The position numbers and the translations under genes were made by a program. A stretch of DNA of 64,000 nucleotides from JANPPS01 sp965246925 (GTDB lineage: Bacteria; Pseudomonadota; Alphaproteobacteria; Acetobacterales; Acetobacteraceae): assembly GCA_965246925.1 (NCBI GenBank), contig OZ251994.1, forward strand, positions 3,534,001 to 3,598,000, read 5' to 3'. Below the pieces are notes generated by a model, which searched no databases, had not been told where the DNA came from, and saw only the letters and a list, made by a program, of their open reading frames with translations. This document shows positions 9,311-19,057 of this stretch, one piece after another (within the stretch, counting starts at the first letter, position 1; every line of letters starts with the position of its first letter).

Positions 9311-10500
9311 GCAGGGCCGTCCTTCAGCGATGGGGCGGAGATGGGGGCGAACCGGCGCCAGACTAGCCCGGCGACCAGGGCGGCCCCGGCCTGCACCAGC
9401 AGGATCAGCGCCACGGGGCCGGGCCAGCCGAAGGCGCGCCACAAGGGGGCCGGCACGATGCTGCCCAGCGCGCCGCCGGCGTAGAAGCTGGTGACGTAGA
9501 GGCCGACCGCGGTGGAGCGGGCGACGCGGGCGGTGGCGGCGATGTGGCCGAGGGACAGCACCTGCTCGGCGAACAGGCCCATGACCATGACGCTGAGGCC
9601 GATCAGGATCGGGGCCAGGCCGGGTGCGAGGGTGATGAGCGTGCCCGACGCGGCCATGATGCAGGCGAGCACGAAGGTGCGCGGGCGGCCCCAGCGGAGC
9701 GCGACCCGGGTGGCCATGCGGGTTCCGGCGGTGCCGACGAGATAGACGGCGAAGATGTTGCCGAGCGCCGCCGGGCCGTAGCCGAAATCCGGGCCGGCCA
9801 GTTGCAGGGTCACGAAGGTGAAGGCCGCGACGGTCGAGAACAGCATCGCGAAACCCGTAACGCAGGTCGCCATCACCTGCGGGTTGCGGAACTGGTCGGC
9901 ATAGCCGGCGAGCGAGCCGCGCCAGCCGCGGGTGGGGCGGAACGCTTGCTCGGCCGGTAAGAAGGCCAGCAGGGCCAAGGCGCAGAGCAGGGTGAGCGCG
10001 GCCAGGACCAGCAGGCCGCTGCGCCAGCCGTAGTATTGCGTGACCCAGCCGGCGATGAAGCGCCCGGTGAACCCGGCGACGATGCTGCTGATGGCATAAA
10101 GGCTGGTGGTGCGTGCGGCGTCCGGGCCGCTTGTCTCATCCCCGATATAGGCAACGGTCACGGTGAAGACGAAGGGGAGCATGGCGCCCTGGACGAAGCG
10201 GAGCAGGGTGAGGGCGTGCAACGTGGGCGCGTAGGCCATGGCGACGCCGGGCAGGACAAGCAGCAGGCCGGCGGTGACGATGAGGCGGCGGCGGCCCAGC
10301 GCGTCGCTGATACCGCCCACGAACGGCGCCACGACGGCCACGGCCAGCATGGTGGCGGTGACGACGATGCCGGCATGGGCGGGGTCCGAACCGAAATCCG
10401 CGGCCAGGGTGGGGAGCAGGGCTTGTGGGGCGTAGAGGTTGAGGAAGGTGATGAGCCCCGCGGCGGCGACACCCAGGCGCCGCCTTCGGTCGAGGTCCAT
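9307..10500 (-). CDS. MFS transporter
   Basis: A 397-residue inner-membrane protein with about twelve hydrophobic segments. The loop between segments 2 and 3 has GGISDALGRRRLI, the MFS signature (G-x3-D-x2-GRR). Overall it resembles the YnfM/arabinose-efflux type of drug or metabolite exporters. Start ATG 10500 overlaps the mepA stop (TAATG) and its stop overlaps the start of the molybdenum hydroxylase, so it may carry the substrate or product of that enzyme. Direction of transport cannot be read from the sequence. Confidence 0.9.
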   Translation of the reverse strand: MDLDRRRRLGVAAAGLITFLNLYAPQALLPTLAADFGSDPAHAGIVVTATMLAVAVVAPFVGGISDALGRRRLIVTAGLLLVLPGVAMAYAPTLHALTLLRFVQGAMLPFVFTVTVAYIGDETSGPDAARTTSLYAISSIVAGFTGRFIAGWVTQYYGWRSGLLVLAALTLLCALALLAFLPAEQAFRPTRGWRGSLAGYADQFRNPQVMATCVTGFAMLFSTVAAFTFVTLQLAGPDFGYGPAALGNIFAVYLVGTAGTRMATRVALRWGRPRTFVLACIMAASGTLITLAPGLAPILIGLSVMVMGLFAEQVLSLGHIAATARVARSTAVGLYVTSFYAGGALGSIVPAPLWRAFGWPGPVALILLVQAGAALVAGLVWRRFAPISAPSLKDGPA

Positions 10501-11345
10501 TAGTCCGCGTCACCACGCAGGATGGCGGTGCAGGCGGCGGGGAGGCGGGGCGGTGGCGGCCTGGGCGCGGCCGTCGTGACCGGGGGGCTGGGCTGATCCA
10601 GGCGGTCGAACCACCATTGCAGGGTGGCGTCGCAGGAATCGCCGGGTGGGGCGGGGGCCTGGTCCGTGCACTCCGGCTGAGTGGCGGGGCAGCGGAAGTG
10701 GATGTGCATGTGGGCGGCGTGGCCATACCAGGGGCGGACCTTGGCGAGCCAGAAGCGGTCCCCGGTGGTGGTGCGGCACAGCTGCTGCTTGATGGCGGCG
10801 TTGACGAGGACGCGGTCCACGCCGGGGAGCTGGGTGGCGAGGCGAATGAGGGTGGCGTGCTGGGGGGACCAGATGGCGGGGTTGATGTCGCGTCCGTCGG
10901 CGCGGACGAGGCTCACGACCTCGACCGCATCACGCTCGGCGGCGCTCATGCGGCGCTTGGGCTGGGTGTCGAGCCAGACGTCGGCATCGAGGCCGGTCTG
11001 GTGGCTGGCGTGGATGCCGGGGAAGGGCCCGCCGTAGTGCTTGGAGATGTCATTCATATAGAGGGTGGGGATTCCGGCGGCCTGGGCGTTCACGGCCAAG
11101 GTCTGCAGGGCGGCGATAGTGCTGGGGTAGCCCCAGTAATGGCTGCGGCTGGCGCGGATGGTCTCGTAGCCTGGGCCGCTCGATGGCAGTTCGACGGCGC
11201 CGGCGATGCAGCCGCCGCCGGGGCCGCTCACGATGCGCTGGGCTTGGGCGGGGAGGGTTAGGAGGAGTGCCCACGCGGCCACTCCGAACACGGCGAGTGG
11301 TGGAATGCGGAGGGCATTCCACCCTACGGCCGGTTGCGGAATCAT
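10500..11345 (-). CDS. mepA: Penicillin-insensitive murein endopeptidase
   Basis: A 281-residue periplasmic LAS-type zinc peptidase that cuts D-Ala-meso-DAP cross-links in peptidoglycan. The N-terminus is a signal peptide ([15 protein letters not shown]). Zinc-binding and catalytic motifs are present: [13 protein letters not shown] (H-x6-D) and, near the end, [11 protein letters not shown] (H-x-H). The C-terminal tail is Pro-rich. It sits between an SDR and an MFS gene and is coupled to both by overlaps (ATGA with the SDR stop, TAATG with the MFS start), an unusual position for a wall hydrolase. Confidence 0.93.
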   Translation of the reverse strand: MIPQPAVGWNALRIPPLAVFGVAAWALLLTLPAQAQRIVSGPGGGCIAGAVELPSSGPGYETIRASRSHYWGYPSTIAALQTLAVNAQAAGIPTLYMNDISKHYGGPFPGIHASHQTGLDADVWLDTQPKRRMSAAERDAVEVVSLVRADGRDINPAIWSPQHATLIRLATQLPGVDRVLVNAAIKQQLCRTTTGDRFWLAKVRPWYGHAAHMHIHFRCPATQPECTDQAPAPPGDSCDATLQWWFDRLDQPSPPVTTAAPRPPPPRLPAACTAILRGDAD

Positions 11346-12073
11346 CCGCGGCCTACGAACGGCATCTGGGTGGCCATGACGGTCATGAAGAGGATGTTGG
11401 CCTCGAGCGGGAGGCTGGCCATGTGCAGGACGGCGTCGGCGACATGTTGCGTGTCCATGCGGGGCTCGATCATGGAGGTGCCGTTCGGTTGCGGCACGCC
11501 CTTGGTCATGCGCTCCGTCATGGGGGTGGCGGCGTTGCCGATGTCGATCTGGCCGCAGGCGATGTTCCAGGCGCGTCCGTCCAGCGCGAGGGACTTGGTG
11601 AGGCCGGTGATGGCGTGCTTGGTCGCGGTGTAGGGGGCCGAGAACGGGCGGGGCGTGTGGGCGGAGATGGAGCCGTTGTTGATGATGCGTCCGCCCATCG
11701 GGTTCTGATGCCGCATGATGCCGAACGCGGCGCGGGCGCAGAGAAAGGAGCCGGTGAGGTTGACACCGACGACGCTGAGCCAGGTCTCGACCGGGAGTTC
11801 GTCCACCGGGACGGGCGGGGCGCCGGCACCGGCGTTGTTGAACAAAAGGTCGAGGCGGCCATGCGCGGCGTGCACGGCGGCGAACACGCGGTCCACGTCG
11901 GCGGGGACGGATACGTCGGCGGGGAGGATCATGGCATTGGGCGCTTGGCCGGCGGTTTCGGCCAGTGCGGCCTCCTGCCGGCCGACGAGGGCGACCGTCC
12001 AGCCGGCCTGCATGAGCGTTTGCGCCGTGCCGCGTCCGACGCCGGAACCGGCGCCGGTGACGAGTGCAATCAT
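11342..12073 (-). CDS. SDR family oxidoreductase
   Basis: A 243-residue classical short-chain dehydrogenase. The start is ATG 12073, directly before [13 protein letters not shown] (Rossmann TGxxxGxG); a longer upstream frame is not needed. NNAG occurs in the middle, followed by NNGSISAH with the catalytic Ser and YTATKHAI with the Tyr-x3-Lys pair. NAD(P)(H)-dependent alcohol or ketone interconversion is expected; the substrate is unknown. It is the second gene of the minus-strand operon, overlapping its neighbours on both sides by ATGA. Confidence 0.9.
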   Translation of the reverse strand: MIALVTGAGSGVGRGTAQTLMQAGWTVALVGRQEAALAETAGQAPNAMILPADVSVPADVDRVFAAVHAAHGRLDLLFNNAGAGAPPVPVDELPVETWLSVVGVNLTGSFLCARAAFGIMRHQNPMGGRIINNGSISAHTPRPFSAPYTATKHAITGLTKSLALDGRAWNIACGQIDIGNAATPMTERMTKGVPQPNGTSMIEPRMDTQHVADAVLHMASLPLEANILFMTVMATQMPFVGRG

Positions 12074-12354
12074 ATGAACTGTCCCCGCAAGAAGCCCAGC
12101 GCCGGCAGCGGCTTCCAGGAGCGCGGCAGGTCCGCCGGGCGGATCGGGGCCACGGTATAGAGGGGTGCGGGCTGACGGCAAGACTGGAACAGGGCGGCGT
12201 AGGCGCGGATCTGCTGCTCGCGCCAGGCGCGGTCGGCCAGGGCGCGGTCGCGGGAGGGGAAGATTTCGGCGACCCGCGTCTTCTTGCCGATCACGGCCAT
12301 CACGGCCCACAGCGTGTCGTTCTGCCGGGCCTTGAAATCGACGACGGTTGCCAT
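12070..12354 (-). CDS. Hypothetical 94-aa protein
   Basis: A short frame beginning [18 protein letters not shown], taken from ATG 12354 (a GTG two codons upstream is possible). It is Arg- and Ala-rich, without signal peptide, and I do not recognise a family. The stop overlaps the SDR start (ATGA), the same coupling seen through the rest of this operon, which supports it as a real first gene. The 66 bases to the divergent DUF2237 gene (12355-12420) must hold both promoters. Confidence 0.65.
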   Translation of the reverse strand: MATVVDFKARQNDTLWAVMAVIGKKTRVAEIFPSRDRALADRAWREQQIRAYAALFQSCRQPAPLYTVAPIRPADLPRSWKPLPALGFLRGQFI

Positions 12355-12420
12355 GGACACGATATTGGCAAGTTTCCGGCCCGGGGCAAGCAGGATATGC
12401 TCGGGCCCAAGGAGATCGCC

Positions 12421-12804
12421 ATGCCGCTCGATGACACCACGCCGACCCATTCGCAGAACGTGCTGGGAGGGCGGCTGGAAACCTGCTCGCTCGACCCACG
12501 GACGGGCTTTACCCGGACGGGGTGTTGCGAGACGGGACCCGAGGATATGGGTAGCCATACGGTGTGCGCGGAGGTGACGGCGGAGTTCCTGGCGTTCAGC
12601 CGGAGCCGCGGGAATGATCTGAGCACGCCGCGTCCGGAGTATGGGTTTGCCGGGCTGAAGCCGGGGGACCGCTGGTGCCTGTGCGCGCCGCGGTGGCAGG
12701 AGGCTTTCGCGGCGGGCTGTGCGCCCCGGGTGGTGCTGGGCGCGTCGCACCAGGCGGCCCTGGAATATTGTAGACTGGAAGATCTCCGCGGGCACGCGGT
12801 CTGA
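12421..12804 (+). CDS. DUF2237 family protein
   Basis: A 127-residue protein preceded by AAGGAG. It begins [17 protein letters not shown] and has the conserved features of DUF2237: [17 protein letters not shown], a Cys-rich turn, then [10 protein letters not shown]. No molecular function is established for the family to my knowledge; the repeated Cys/His/Asp residues suggest metal or cofactor binding. Its stop overlaps the galE start (TGATG), so the two are co-translated. Confidence 0.88.
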   Translation: MPLDDTTPTHSQNVLGGRLETCSLDPRTGFTRTGCCETGPEDMGSHTVCAEVTAEFLAFSRSRGNDLSTPRPEYGFAGLKPGDRWCLCAPRWQEAFAAGCAPRVVLGASHQAALEYCRLEDLRGHAV

Positions 12805-13787
12805 TGCGGTATTTGGTGACCGGGGGCGCCGGGTATGTCGGGAGCCACCTAGTGGCACTTCTGGTGGATCAGGGCCATAGCGTCGTGGTGCTGGATAATC
12901 TGCGGCAGGGGCACCGGGCCGCGCTGCCGGAGGGGGTGCGGCTGGTGCTGGCAAGCATCGAGAGCGACATGGCGCAGGAGCTGCTGGCCGATGGGCCGTG
13001 GGACGCGGTGTTCCACTTCGCGTCGCTATCGCTAGTGGGGGAGAGCATGCGCGACCCCATGCTGTATTTCAGCCAGAACGTGGCGGGCGGCATCAGGCTG
13101 ATCGATGGCTGCGTGAAGCATGGGGTGACGCGGTTCGTGCTGAGCTCGACGGCCAACCTGTTCAGCACGCCGGAGCGGATGCCGATTGACGAAGGGGTGT
13201 CGATCAATCCGGGCTCGCCATATGGCGAGAGCAAGCTGATGATGGAGCGGACGTTGTTCTGGGCGGCGCAGCGGGGGCTGCACAGCGCGTGCCTGCGGTA
13301 TTTCAACGCGTCCGGCGCCGACCCGGCGGGGCGCCTGGGCGAGGATCATACGCCGGAGACGCATCTCATCCCGCTGGTGATCGACTCGGCGCTGGGCCGG
13401 TGCGATCCGCTGGCGGTGTTCGGCACGGATTACCCGACGCCGGATGGGACGTGCATCCGAGATTATATCCATGTGACGGACCTGGCCCGCGCGCATGTGG
13501 CGGCGCTGGGCAGGCTGGATGGGGGCAGCGTCACCTATAACCTGGGCAACGGCCGGGGATATTCGGTGCTGGAGGTGATCGCGTCGGTCGAACGCGTGCT
13601 GGGCCGCCCGGTGCCGCACCGGCTAGAGGGGCGGCGGCCGGGTGACCCGGCGGTGCTGGTCGCATCATCCGGGCTGATCCGGCGGGAGACGGGGTGGGTG
13701 CCGGAGCTGGGTGAGCTGGATCAGATCGTGCGGACCGCGGCGGAGTGGCGGCTCACGCATCCGCAGGGATACAGCACGCTGGCGTGA
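12804..13787 (+). CDS. galE: UDP-glucose 4-epimerase
   Basis: A 327-residue extended SDR that interconverts UDP-glucose and UDP-galactose using bound NAD+. TGGAGYVGSH at the N-terminus is the NAD-binding loop; the catalytic segment has LSSTANLF (Ser/Thr) and YGESK (Tyr-x3-Lys); RYFNASGADP and CIRDYIHVTDLA follow in GalE positions. The Ser-region differs slightly from the usual SSSATVYG, so another UDP-hexose 4-epimerase activity is possible. It supplies sugars for surface polysaccharide and is coupled to the DUF2237 gene. Confidence 0.9.
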   Translation: MRYLVTGGAGYVGSHLVALLVDQGHSVVVLDNLRQGHRAALPEGVRLVLASIESDMAQELLADGPWDAVFHFASLSLVGESMRDPMLYFSQNVAGGIRLIDGCVKHGVTRFVLSSTANLFSTPERMPIDEGVSINPGSPYGESKLMMERTLFWAAQRGLHSACLRYFNASGADPAGRLGEDHTPETHLIPLVIDSALGRCDPLAVFGTDYPTPDGTCIRDYIHVTDLARAHVAALGRLDGGSVTYNLGNGRGYSVLEVIASVERVLGRPVPHRLEGRRPGDPAVLVASSGLIRRETGWVPELGELDQIVRTAAEWRLTHPQGYSTLA

Positions 13788-13834
13788 TCGGGTAGGGCGT
13801 GGTTTGCTCGGGTGCGCGAACGGGAGAGCACACC

Positions 13835-15409
13835 ATGCGGCGGCGGAGTTTTGTGGCGGGAGCGGGTGCGGCGCTGGCGGCACCCACGGTGCGGGCCGAG
13901 ACGGCGCAGGTGCTGCGGTTCATTCCTCAGTCGGATTTGACCGTGCTGGATCCGATGTGGACCACGGCATACGTCACGCGCAACCACGCCTTCATGGTGT
14001 ACGACACGCTGTTTGGCCAAGACAGTAAGTTCGGCGCCAGCCCGCAGATGGTGGCGGGGTCCACGACGGAGAATGACGGCAAGACCTGGCGGCTGACGCT
14101 GCGGGAGGGGCTGCGGTTCCATGACGATACTCCCGTTTTAGCAAAGGATTGCGTGGCGAGCCTCACGCGGTGGGGTAAGCGGGATGCGTTCGGCGGCAAG
14201 CTGATGGAGACGACGGACGAGCTGTCGGCGGCCGATGACCGGACGATCGTGTTCCGGTTGAAGAAGCCTTTCCCGCTGCTGCCGTCGGCGCTGGCGAAGG
14301 TGTCGGGGTTTTTGCCGGTGATCATGCCGGAGCGGCTGGCGAAGACCGATCCGTTTACGCAGGTGACGGAGATGGTGGGGAGCGGGCCGTTCCGGTTCCT
14401 GGCCAACGAACGCGTGCCCGGGGCGCGTCTGGTGTATGAGAAATTCGGCTCGTACCGGCCGCGGGAGGACGGCACGCCGGACCTCACGGCGGGGCCGAAG
14501 CGGGTGAAGTTCGACCGGGTGGAGTGGACGACCATACCCGATCCGACCACCGCCGCGCAGGCGATCATGAACAACGAACAGGATTGGTGGGATTACGCGA
14601 CCGCCGACCTCATGCAGCTGCTGAGCAAGGCGCGCGGCGTGCGGGTGGTGGTGCAGGAGCCGTCGGGCCAGATCAGCATCCTACGCATGAACCATCTGCA
14701 GCCGCCGTTCAACAATCCGGCGGTGCGCCGGGCGCTGCTGGGCGGGGTCAGCCAGGAAGATGTGGTGACTGCGCTGGTCGGGACCGACCCGGCGATGTGG
14801 CACACGGGCGTGGGCTTCTTTTGCCCGGGGACGCCGATGGCGAGTGACGCCGGGCTCGAGGTGCTGACCAAGAAGCGAGACCTGAACAAGGTGAAGCAGG
14901 ACATCAAGGACGCGGGCTACAAGGGTGAAAAAGTCGTGCTTTTGGGCGCGACCGACTTTCCGGTGCTGAAGACGATGGCGGACGTGACCGCCGACATGAT
15001 GCAGCGGGCCGGGCTCAATGTGGACTATCAGTCCATGGATTGGGGCACGGTGATCACGCGGCGGGCCAAGAAGGATCCGGTGGAGGCCGGCGGCTGGAGC
15101 GCGCTGTGCACCGCCTTTGCCGGGGTGGACCACCTGAACCCGGCGGCGCATCTGTCGCTGCGCGCCAATGGGGAGGCGGCGTTGTTCGGCTGGCCGACGG
15201 ACCCCAAGATCGAGGCATTGCGCGATCAGTGGTTCGAGGCACCGGATGAGGCGGCTCAGGCCGCGATTTGCCGGGATTTGCAGCTCGAGGCGTTGCAGAA
15301 CGTGCCGTATATTCCGATGGGGCAGTATTTGCAGCCGACGGCCTACCGGGAGAGCCTGAAGGATGTGCTGAATGGATTTGCTTTGTTCTGGAATGTGCGC
15401 CGGGCATAA
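13835..15409 (+). CDS. ABC transporter substrate-binding protein, family 5 (first of two)
   Basis: A 524-residue periplasmic binding protein for peptides or similar solutes. The N-terminus MRRRSFVAGAGAALAAP is twin-arginine-like with a short hydrophobic stretch and cleavage near VRA. Family-5 hallmarks include WRLTLREGLRFHDDTPV and the VGSGPFRF segment. Start ATG 13835 removes a short upstream extension. It heads a seven-component run (two binding proteins, two permeases, two ATPases) and is clearly related to the next gene, with aligned motifs throughout. Confidence 0.92.
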   Translation: MRRRSFVAGAGAALAAPTVRAETAQVLRFIPQSDLTVLDPMWTTAYVTRNHAFMVYDTLFGQDSKFGASPQMVAGSTTENDGKTWRLTLREGLRFHDDTPVLAKDCVASLTRWGKRDAFGGKLMETTDELSAADDRTIVFRLKKPFPLLPSALAKVSGFLPVIMPERLAKTDPFTQVTEMVGSGPFRFLANERVPGARLVYEKFGSYRPREDGTPDLTAGPKRVKFDRVEWTTIPDPTTAAQAIMNNEQDWWDYATADLMQLLSKARGVRVVVQEPSGQISILRMNHLQPPFNNPAVRRALLGGVSQEDVVTALVGTDPAMWHTGVGFFCPGTPMASDAGLEVLTKKRDLNKVKQDIKDAGYKGEKVVLLGATDFPVLKTMADVTADMMQRAGLNVDYQSMDWGTVITRRAKKDPVEAGGWSALCTAFAGVDHLNPAAHLSLRANGEAALFGWPTDPKIEALRDQWFEAPDEAAQAAICRDLQLEALQNVPYIPMGQYLQPTAYRESLKDVLNGFALFWNVRRA

Positions 15410-15444
15410 GGATTGCTTAACCTTTCGCGGTTAGAGTGGGGTGC

Positions 15445-17028
15445 ATGATGAAGCGGCGTGATCTTCTGGTGACGGGCGCGGCCGTTTTGGCAATGCCGCG
15501 GGTGGGCCGGGCGCAGGGTGCGAAGACGCTGCGGTTCGTGCCGCAGGCCAATTTGTCGAGCCTGGATGCGGTGGCGGGGACGCAATACGTAGTGCGCAAC
15601 GCCAGCCTGCTGATCTGGGACACTCTGTTCGGCGTCGATAGCAAGCTCGAGCCAAAGCCGCAGATGGCGGAGGGGTATGAGGCGACGGATGACAACAAGA
15701 CCTGGACGATCAAGCTGCGGGAGGGTCTGCGCTTCCATGATGGGGAACCGGTGCGCTCCCGCGACGTCGCGGCCAGCATCACGCGCTGGATGGCGCGGGA
15801 CACGATGGGGCAGCGGATCAAGGCGTCGCTCGATGCGATGGAGGTGCCGGACGACCGTACGATCCGGCTCCGCCTGAACAAGCCGTTCCCGAAGATGCTG
15901 TTCGCGCTGGGTAAGAGCAATGCCCCGGTGTGCGAGATCATGCCGGAGCGGATCGCGCAGACGGATCCGTTCAAGCTGATTACCGAGTTCGTGGGCTCGG
16001 GCCCGATGGTATTCAGCAAGTCAGATTGGAACCCGGGTTCGCAGGCGGTCTTCACCAAGTTCGCGGGGTATCAGCCGCGGGCGGAGAAGGGCGAGTGGCT
16101 GTCGGGCGGTAAGCGGATCGCGTTCGACCGGATCGAGTGGATCATCATGCCCGATGACGCGACCAAGGCGGCGGCGCTGCAGAACGGCGAGATCGACTGG
16201 TGGGAGAACCCAGCGCCCGACCTCGTGCCGCTGCTGAAGAAGAACAAGAACGTTAACCTCGATATTGCCGACCCCTTGGGCAATATCGGCTCGTTCCGCA
16301 TTAATCATCTGCACCCGCCGTTCAATGACGTGCGGGCCCGGCGGGCGATCATGATGGCGCTGAACCAAGAAGACTACATGCGCGCTGTGGCAGGGGACGA
16401 TAAGACGCTGTGGCGGCAGTCGGCGAGTTACTTCACGCCGGGCACCGAGACGTATTCGGATGCGGGGGGTGAGGTGTTGAAGGGGCCGCGAGACTATGCG
16501 GCGGCCAAGAAGCTTCTGGCCGAAGCCGGATACAACGGTGAGAAGATCATCCTCTGCGTGGCGACCGACGTGCAGATCACCAAGGCCGAGGGAGATGTGA
16601 CCGCGGACTTGCTGGGCAACAAGCTTGGCATGAACGTGGACTATCAGGCGCTGGACTGGGGCACGGTGGGCGCCCGGCGCGCCAAGAAGGATCCGCCGGG
16701 TCAGGGCGGATGGCACATCTTCCACACCTGGCACGCGGGCGCGGACTGCATCAACCCGGCACCATACACCGCGTTCGACGCAGGCGGGGACAAGGCTTGG
16801 TTCGGCTGGCCGAAGTCGGACAAGATCCAGGCCGGCATCGCCGCCTGGTATGACGCGCCGGATTTGGCGGCGGAGAAGACCGCGATGGCCGCGCTGAACC
16901 GGGACGCGATGGAGTTCGTGACCTACGCGCCGACGGGGTTCTTCTTGGGCTACCAGGCCTGGCGCAAGAACGTGACCGGCGTGGTAAAGGCGCCGTTCCC
17001 GGTGTTCTGGGGGGTGGAAAAGATTTGA
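15445..17028 (+). CDS. ABC transporter substrate-binding protein, family 5 (second of two)
   Basis: A 527-residue paralogue of the preceding gene, beginning MMKRRDLLVTGAAVLAMP with a Tat-like RR and cleavage near GRA; ATG 15448 is an alternative start. It aligns along its length with its neighbour (DNKTWTIKLREGLRFHDGEP; AKKLLAEAGYNGEKI), so the pair arose by tandem duplication. Two binding proteins may widen the substrate range of one importer. A palindromic repeat separates it from the permease genes. Confidence 0.92.
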   Translation: MMKRRDLLVTGAAVLAMPRVGRAQGAKTLRFVPQANLSSLDAVAGTQYVVRNASLLIWDTLFGVDSKLEPKPQMAEGYEATDDNKTWTIKLREGLRFHDGEPVRSRDVAASITRWMARDTMGQRIKASLDAMEVPDDRTIRLRLNKPFPKMLFALGKSNAPVCEIMPERIAQTDPFKLITEFVGSGPMVFSKSDWNPGSQAVFTKFAGYQPRAEKGEWLSGGKRIAFDRIEWIIMPDDATKAAALQNGEIDWWENPAPDLVPLLKKNKNVNLDIADPLGNIGSFRINHLHPPFNDVRARRAIMMALNQEDYMRAVAGDDKTLWRQSASYFTPGTETYSDAGGEVLKGPRDYAAAKKLLAEAGYNGEKIILCVATDVQITKAEGDVTADLLGNKLGMNVDYQALDWGTVGARRAKKDPPGQGGWHIFHTWHAGADCINPAPYTAFDAGGDKAWFGWPKSDKIQAGIAAWYDAPDLAAEKTAMAALNRDAMEFVTYAPTGFFLGYQAWRKNVTGVVKAPFPVFWGVEKI

Positions 17029-17052
17029 GGGCCGGGAGCCTAGGCATGTCGC

Positions 17053-17145
17053 CTCCTTCACCCCGACCCTGCCCCGGAGGGAGAGGGGGCGATACTGCCT
17101 GTTCCTTCCCCCTCTCCCTTCGAGAGAGGGCCGGGGTGAGGGAAA
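17053..17145. repeat. Palindromic intergenic repeat, long hairpin (copy 2)
   Basis: Two inverted arms: TCACCCCGACCCT at 17058-17070 and AGGGCCGGGGTGA at 17127-17139, with secondary AGGGAGAGGGGG/CCCCCTCTCCCT arms inside. The whole could fold into one long stem or two hairpins. It lies between the second binding-protein gene and the permeases, where it could stabilise the upstream mRNA or lower downstream expression. It matches the elements at 3155-3278 and 47419-47448. Confidence 0.8.
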
Positions 17146-17167
17146 CGCGTGGCAACCCCGAAACGGA

Positions 17168-18109
17168 ATGCTAGCCTACCTGACCCGCCGCATCCTGGCG
17201 ACCATCCCGGTCATGCTGATCGTGGCGCTGTTCGTGTTCAGTCTGCTGTATATCGCGCCCGGTGATCCGGCGGCCATCATCGCCGGGGACCAGGCGAGCC
17301 CCGAGGATGTGGAGCGCATCCGCGCCGGGCTCGGGCTAGACCGGCCGTTTTTGGTCCGCTTCGGCACCTGGCTGTGGGACGTGTTGCGTGGCGATCTCGG
17401 GACGTCGATCTTCAGCAATCAGCCGGTCACTCGCTTGATCGGTCAGCGGATGGAGCCGACGATCTCGCTCATGCTGCTGACCTTGCTGCTGAGTATCAGC
17501 ATCGCGGTGCCGATGGGGGTGCTGGCGGCATGGAATCATGGCACCTGGATCGACCGGGTGATCATGATCTTCGCCGTGTTCGGCTTCAGCATTCCGGTGT
17601 TCGTCGTCGGCTATCTGCTCGCCTACGTGTTCGCGCTCCAACTCGATTGGTTTCCGGTCCAGGGCTATACGCCGATCGCCAAGGGGTTCGGGCCGTGGCT
17701 CAACAACCTGGTTCTTCCCGCGGTCGCGCTAGGCGGGGTGTATATCGCGCTCATTGCCCGCATCACCCGCGCCACGATGCTCGAGGTGCTGAGCCAGGAT
17801 TATGTCCGGACGGCGAAGGCCAAGGGCGTCGGGAGCCGGACCGTGCTGTTCCTGCATGCGCTGAAGAACGCGGCGGTGCCGATCGTGACGGTGATCGGCA
17901 TCGGCGTCGCTCTGCTGATTGGCGGGGCGGTGGTTACCGAGAGCGTCTTTGCTATTCCGGGCCTTGGCCGCCTGGTGGTGGATGCGATACTGCGGCGGGA
18001 CTACCCAATCATTCAGGGCGTGGTGTTGCTGTTCAGCTTTACCTACGTGCTGGTCAATTTAGGCGTCGATCTGCTATATAGCTTATTCGATCCGAGAATT
18101 CGCTATTGA
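17168..18109 (+). CDS. ABC transporter permease, DppB/GsiC type
   Basis: A 313-residue inner-membrane permease. The N-terminal MLAYLTRRILATIPVMLIV and PGDPAA are typical of DppB/OppB. The cytoplasmic coupling loop appears as VLSQDYVRTAKAKG (EAA motif), followed by LIGGAVVTESVFAIPGLG. About six membrane segments are seen. Its stop overlaps the TTG start of the next permease (TTGA). Confidence 0.94.
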   Translation: MLAYLTRRILATIPVMLIVALFVFSLLYIAPGDPAAIIAGDQASPEDVERIRAGLGLDRPFLVRFGTWLWDVLRGDLGTSIFSNQPVTRLIGQRMEPTISLMLLTLLLSISIAVPMGVLAAWNHGTWIDRVIMIFAVFGFSIPVFVVGYLLAYVFALQLDWFPVQGYTPIAKGFGPWLNNLVLPAVALGGVYIALIARITRATMLEVLSQDYVRTAKAKGVGSRTVLFLHALKNAAVPIVTVIGIGVALLIGGAVVTESVFAIPGLGRLVVDAILRRDYPIIQGVVLLFSFTYVLVNLGVDLLYSLFDPRIRY

Positions 18110-19041
18110 GCCAGGTCCTGCTCCCCGATGCGCCTAACGCGACTGCGCGGGTGCCGCATGGGGCCGAGGCGCCGGCGCTGCCGGGCGTGCTTCCCCCGGT
18201 TAGAGCGCGTGGCCCGCTTCGCGTGTTCATACGCCGCTACCCCACAATCGTGCTGGGGGGTGTCTTGCTCGCCCTGGTGTTGTTTCTGGCCATTGCAGCG
18301 CCGCTGCTGGGCACCGTCGATCCCACGGCGCTAGCCCCGTCCAAGCGGCTACGCTTTCCCTCGGCCCAATACTGGTTCGGCACCGATAGCCTGGGCCGGG
18401 ACCTCTACTCTCGCACCTTGTTCGGTGCGCGCGTTTCTTTGGAGGTCGGTTTCGGCGTCGCCATCTTGGCCACGCTGATCGGCACGACCATCGGCCTGGT
18501 CTCCGGTTTCGTGCGCTGGGCGGACTTCCTGGTGATGCGGGTGATGGATGGGCTGATGTCCATTCCGCCCATCCTGCTCGCCATCGCGCTGATGGCGCTG
18601 ACCCGGGGCAGCGTCGGCAACGTGATCACCGCTATTACCATCGCCGAAATCCCGCGCGTGTCCCGGCTGGTCCGGGGCGTGGTGCTGTCGTTGCGGGAAC
18701 AGCCCTATGTCGAGGCGGCAATCGCGTCGGGCACCCGCACGCCGCTCATCATCTGGCGCCACATCCTGCCGAACACGCTGGCGTCCATCACGGTTCAGGC
18801 CACCTACATCTGCGCGTCCGCCATGATCACCGAAGCTATCCTGAGCTTCATTGGGGCCGGCACGCCGCCGAACATCCCGTCCTGGGGCAACATCATGGCC
18901 GAGGGCCGGGCGCTATGGCAGGTAAAGCCGTTCATCGTGGCATTTCCCGCGCTATTCCTGTCATTGACGGTCCTTTCGGTGAACCTGCTCGGCGACGGGC
19001 TGCGTGACGCGCTCGATCCGCGCATGGCGAAGCGGGTATGA
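18106..19041 (+). CDS. ABC transporter permease, DppC/GsiD type
   Basis: A 311-residue permease partner of the preceding gene. The start is a TTG overlapping the upstream stop; the frame before it is the DppB reading. It has the DppC layout: a long cytoplasmic N-terminus, one membrane segment ([20 protein letters not shown]), the motif [15 protein letters not shown], and the EAA loop [37 protein letters not shown] near the end is characteristic. Confidence 0.94.
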   Translation: MSQVLLPDAPNATARVPHGAEAPALPGVLPPVRARGPLRVFIRRYPTIVLGGVLLALVLFLAIAAPLLGTVDPTALAPSKRLRFPSAQYWFGTDSLGRDLYSRTLFGARVSLEVGFGVAILATLIGTTIGLVSGFVRWADFLVMRVMDGLMSIPPILLAIALMALTRGSVGNVITAITIAEIPRVSRLVRGVVLSLREQPYVEAAIASGTRTPLIIWRHILPNTLASITVQATYICASAMITEAILSFIGAGTPPNIPSWGNIMAEGRALWQVKPFIVAFPALFLSLTVLSVNLLGDGLRDALDPRMAKRV

Positions 19042-19057
19042 AGGACGGGCGCTGAGA

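Noticed and set aside
7337..9484. Very long plus-strand open frame opposite the molybdenum hydroxylase
   Set aside because: Low-complexity Gly/Ala/Val/Asp composition typical of antisense frames in GC-rich DNA; the minus strand encodes a clear enzyme.
12070..12954. Long minus-strand frame reaching into galE
   Set aside because: Its first two thirds are antisense to DUF2237 and galE; only the last 94 codons are kept as a gene.
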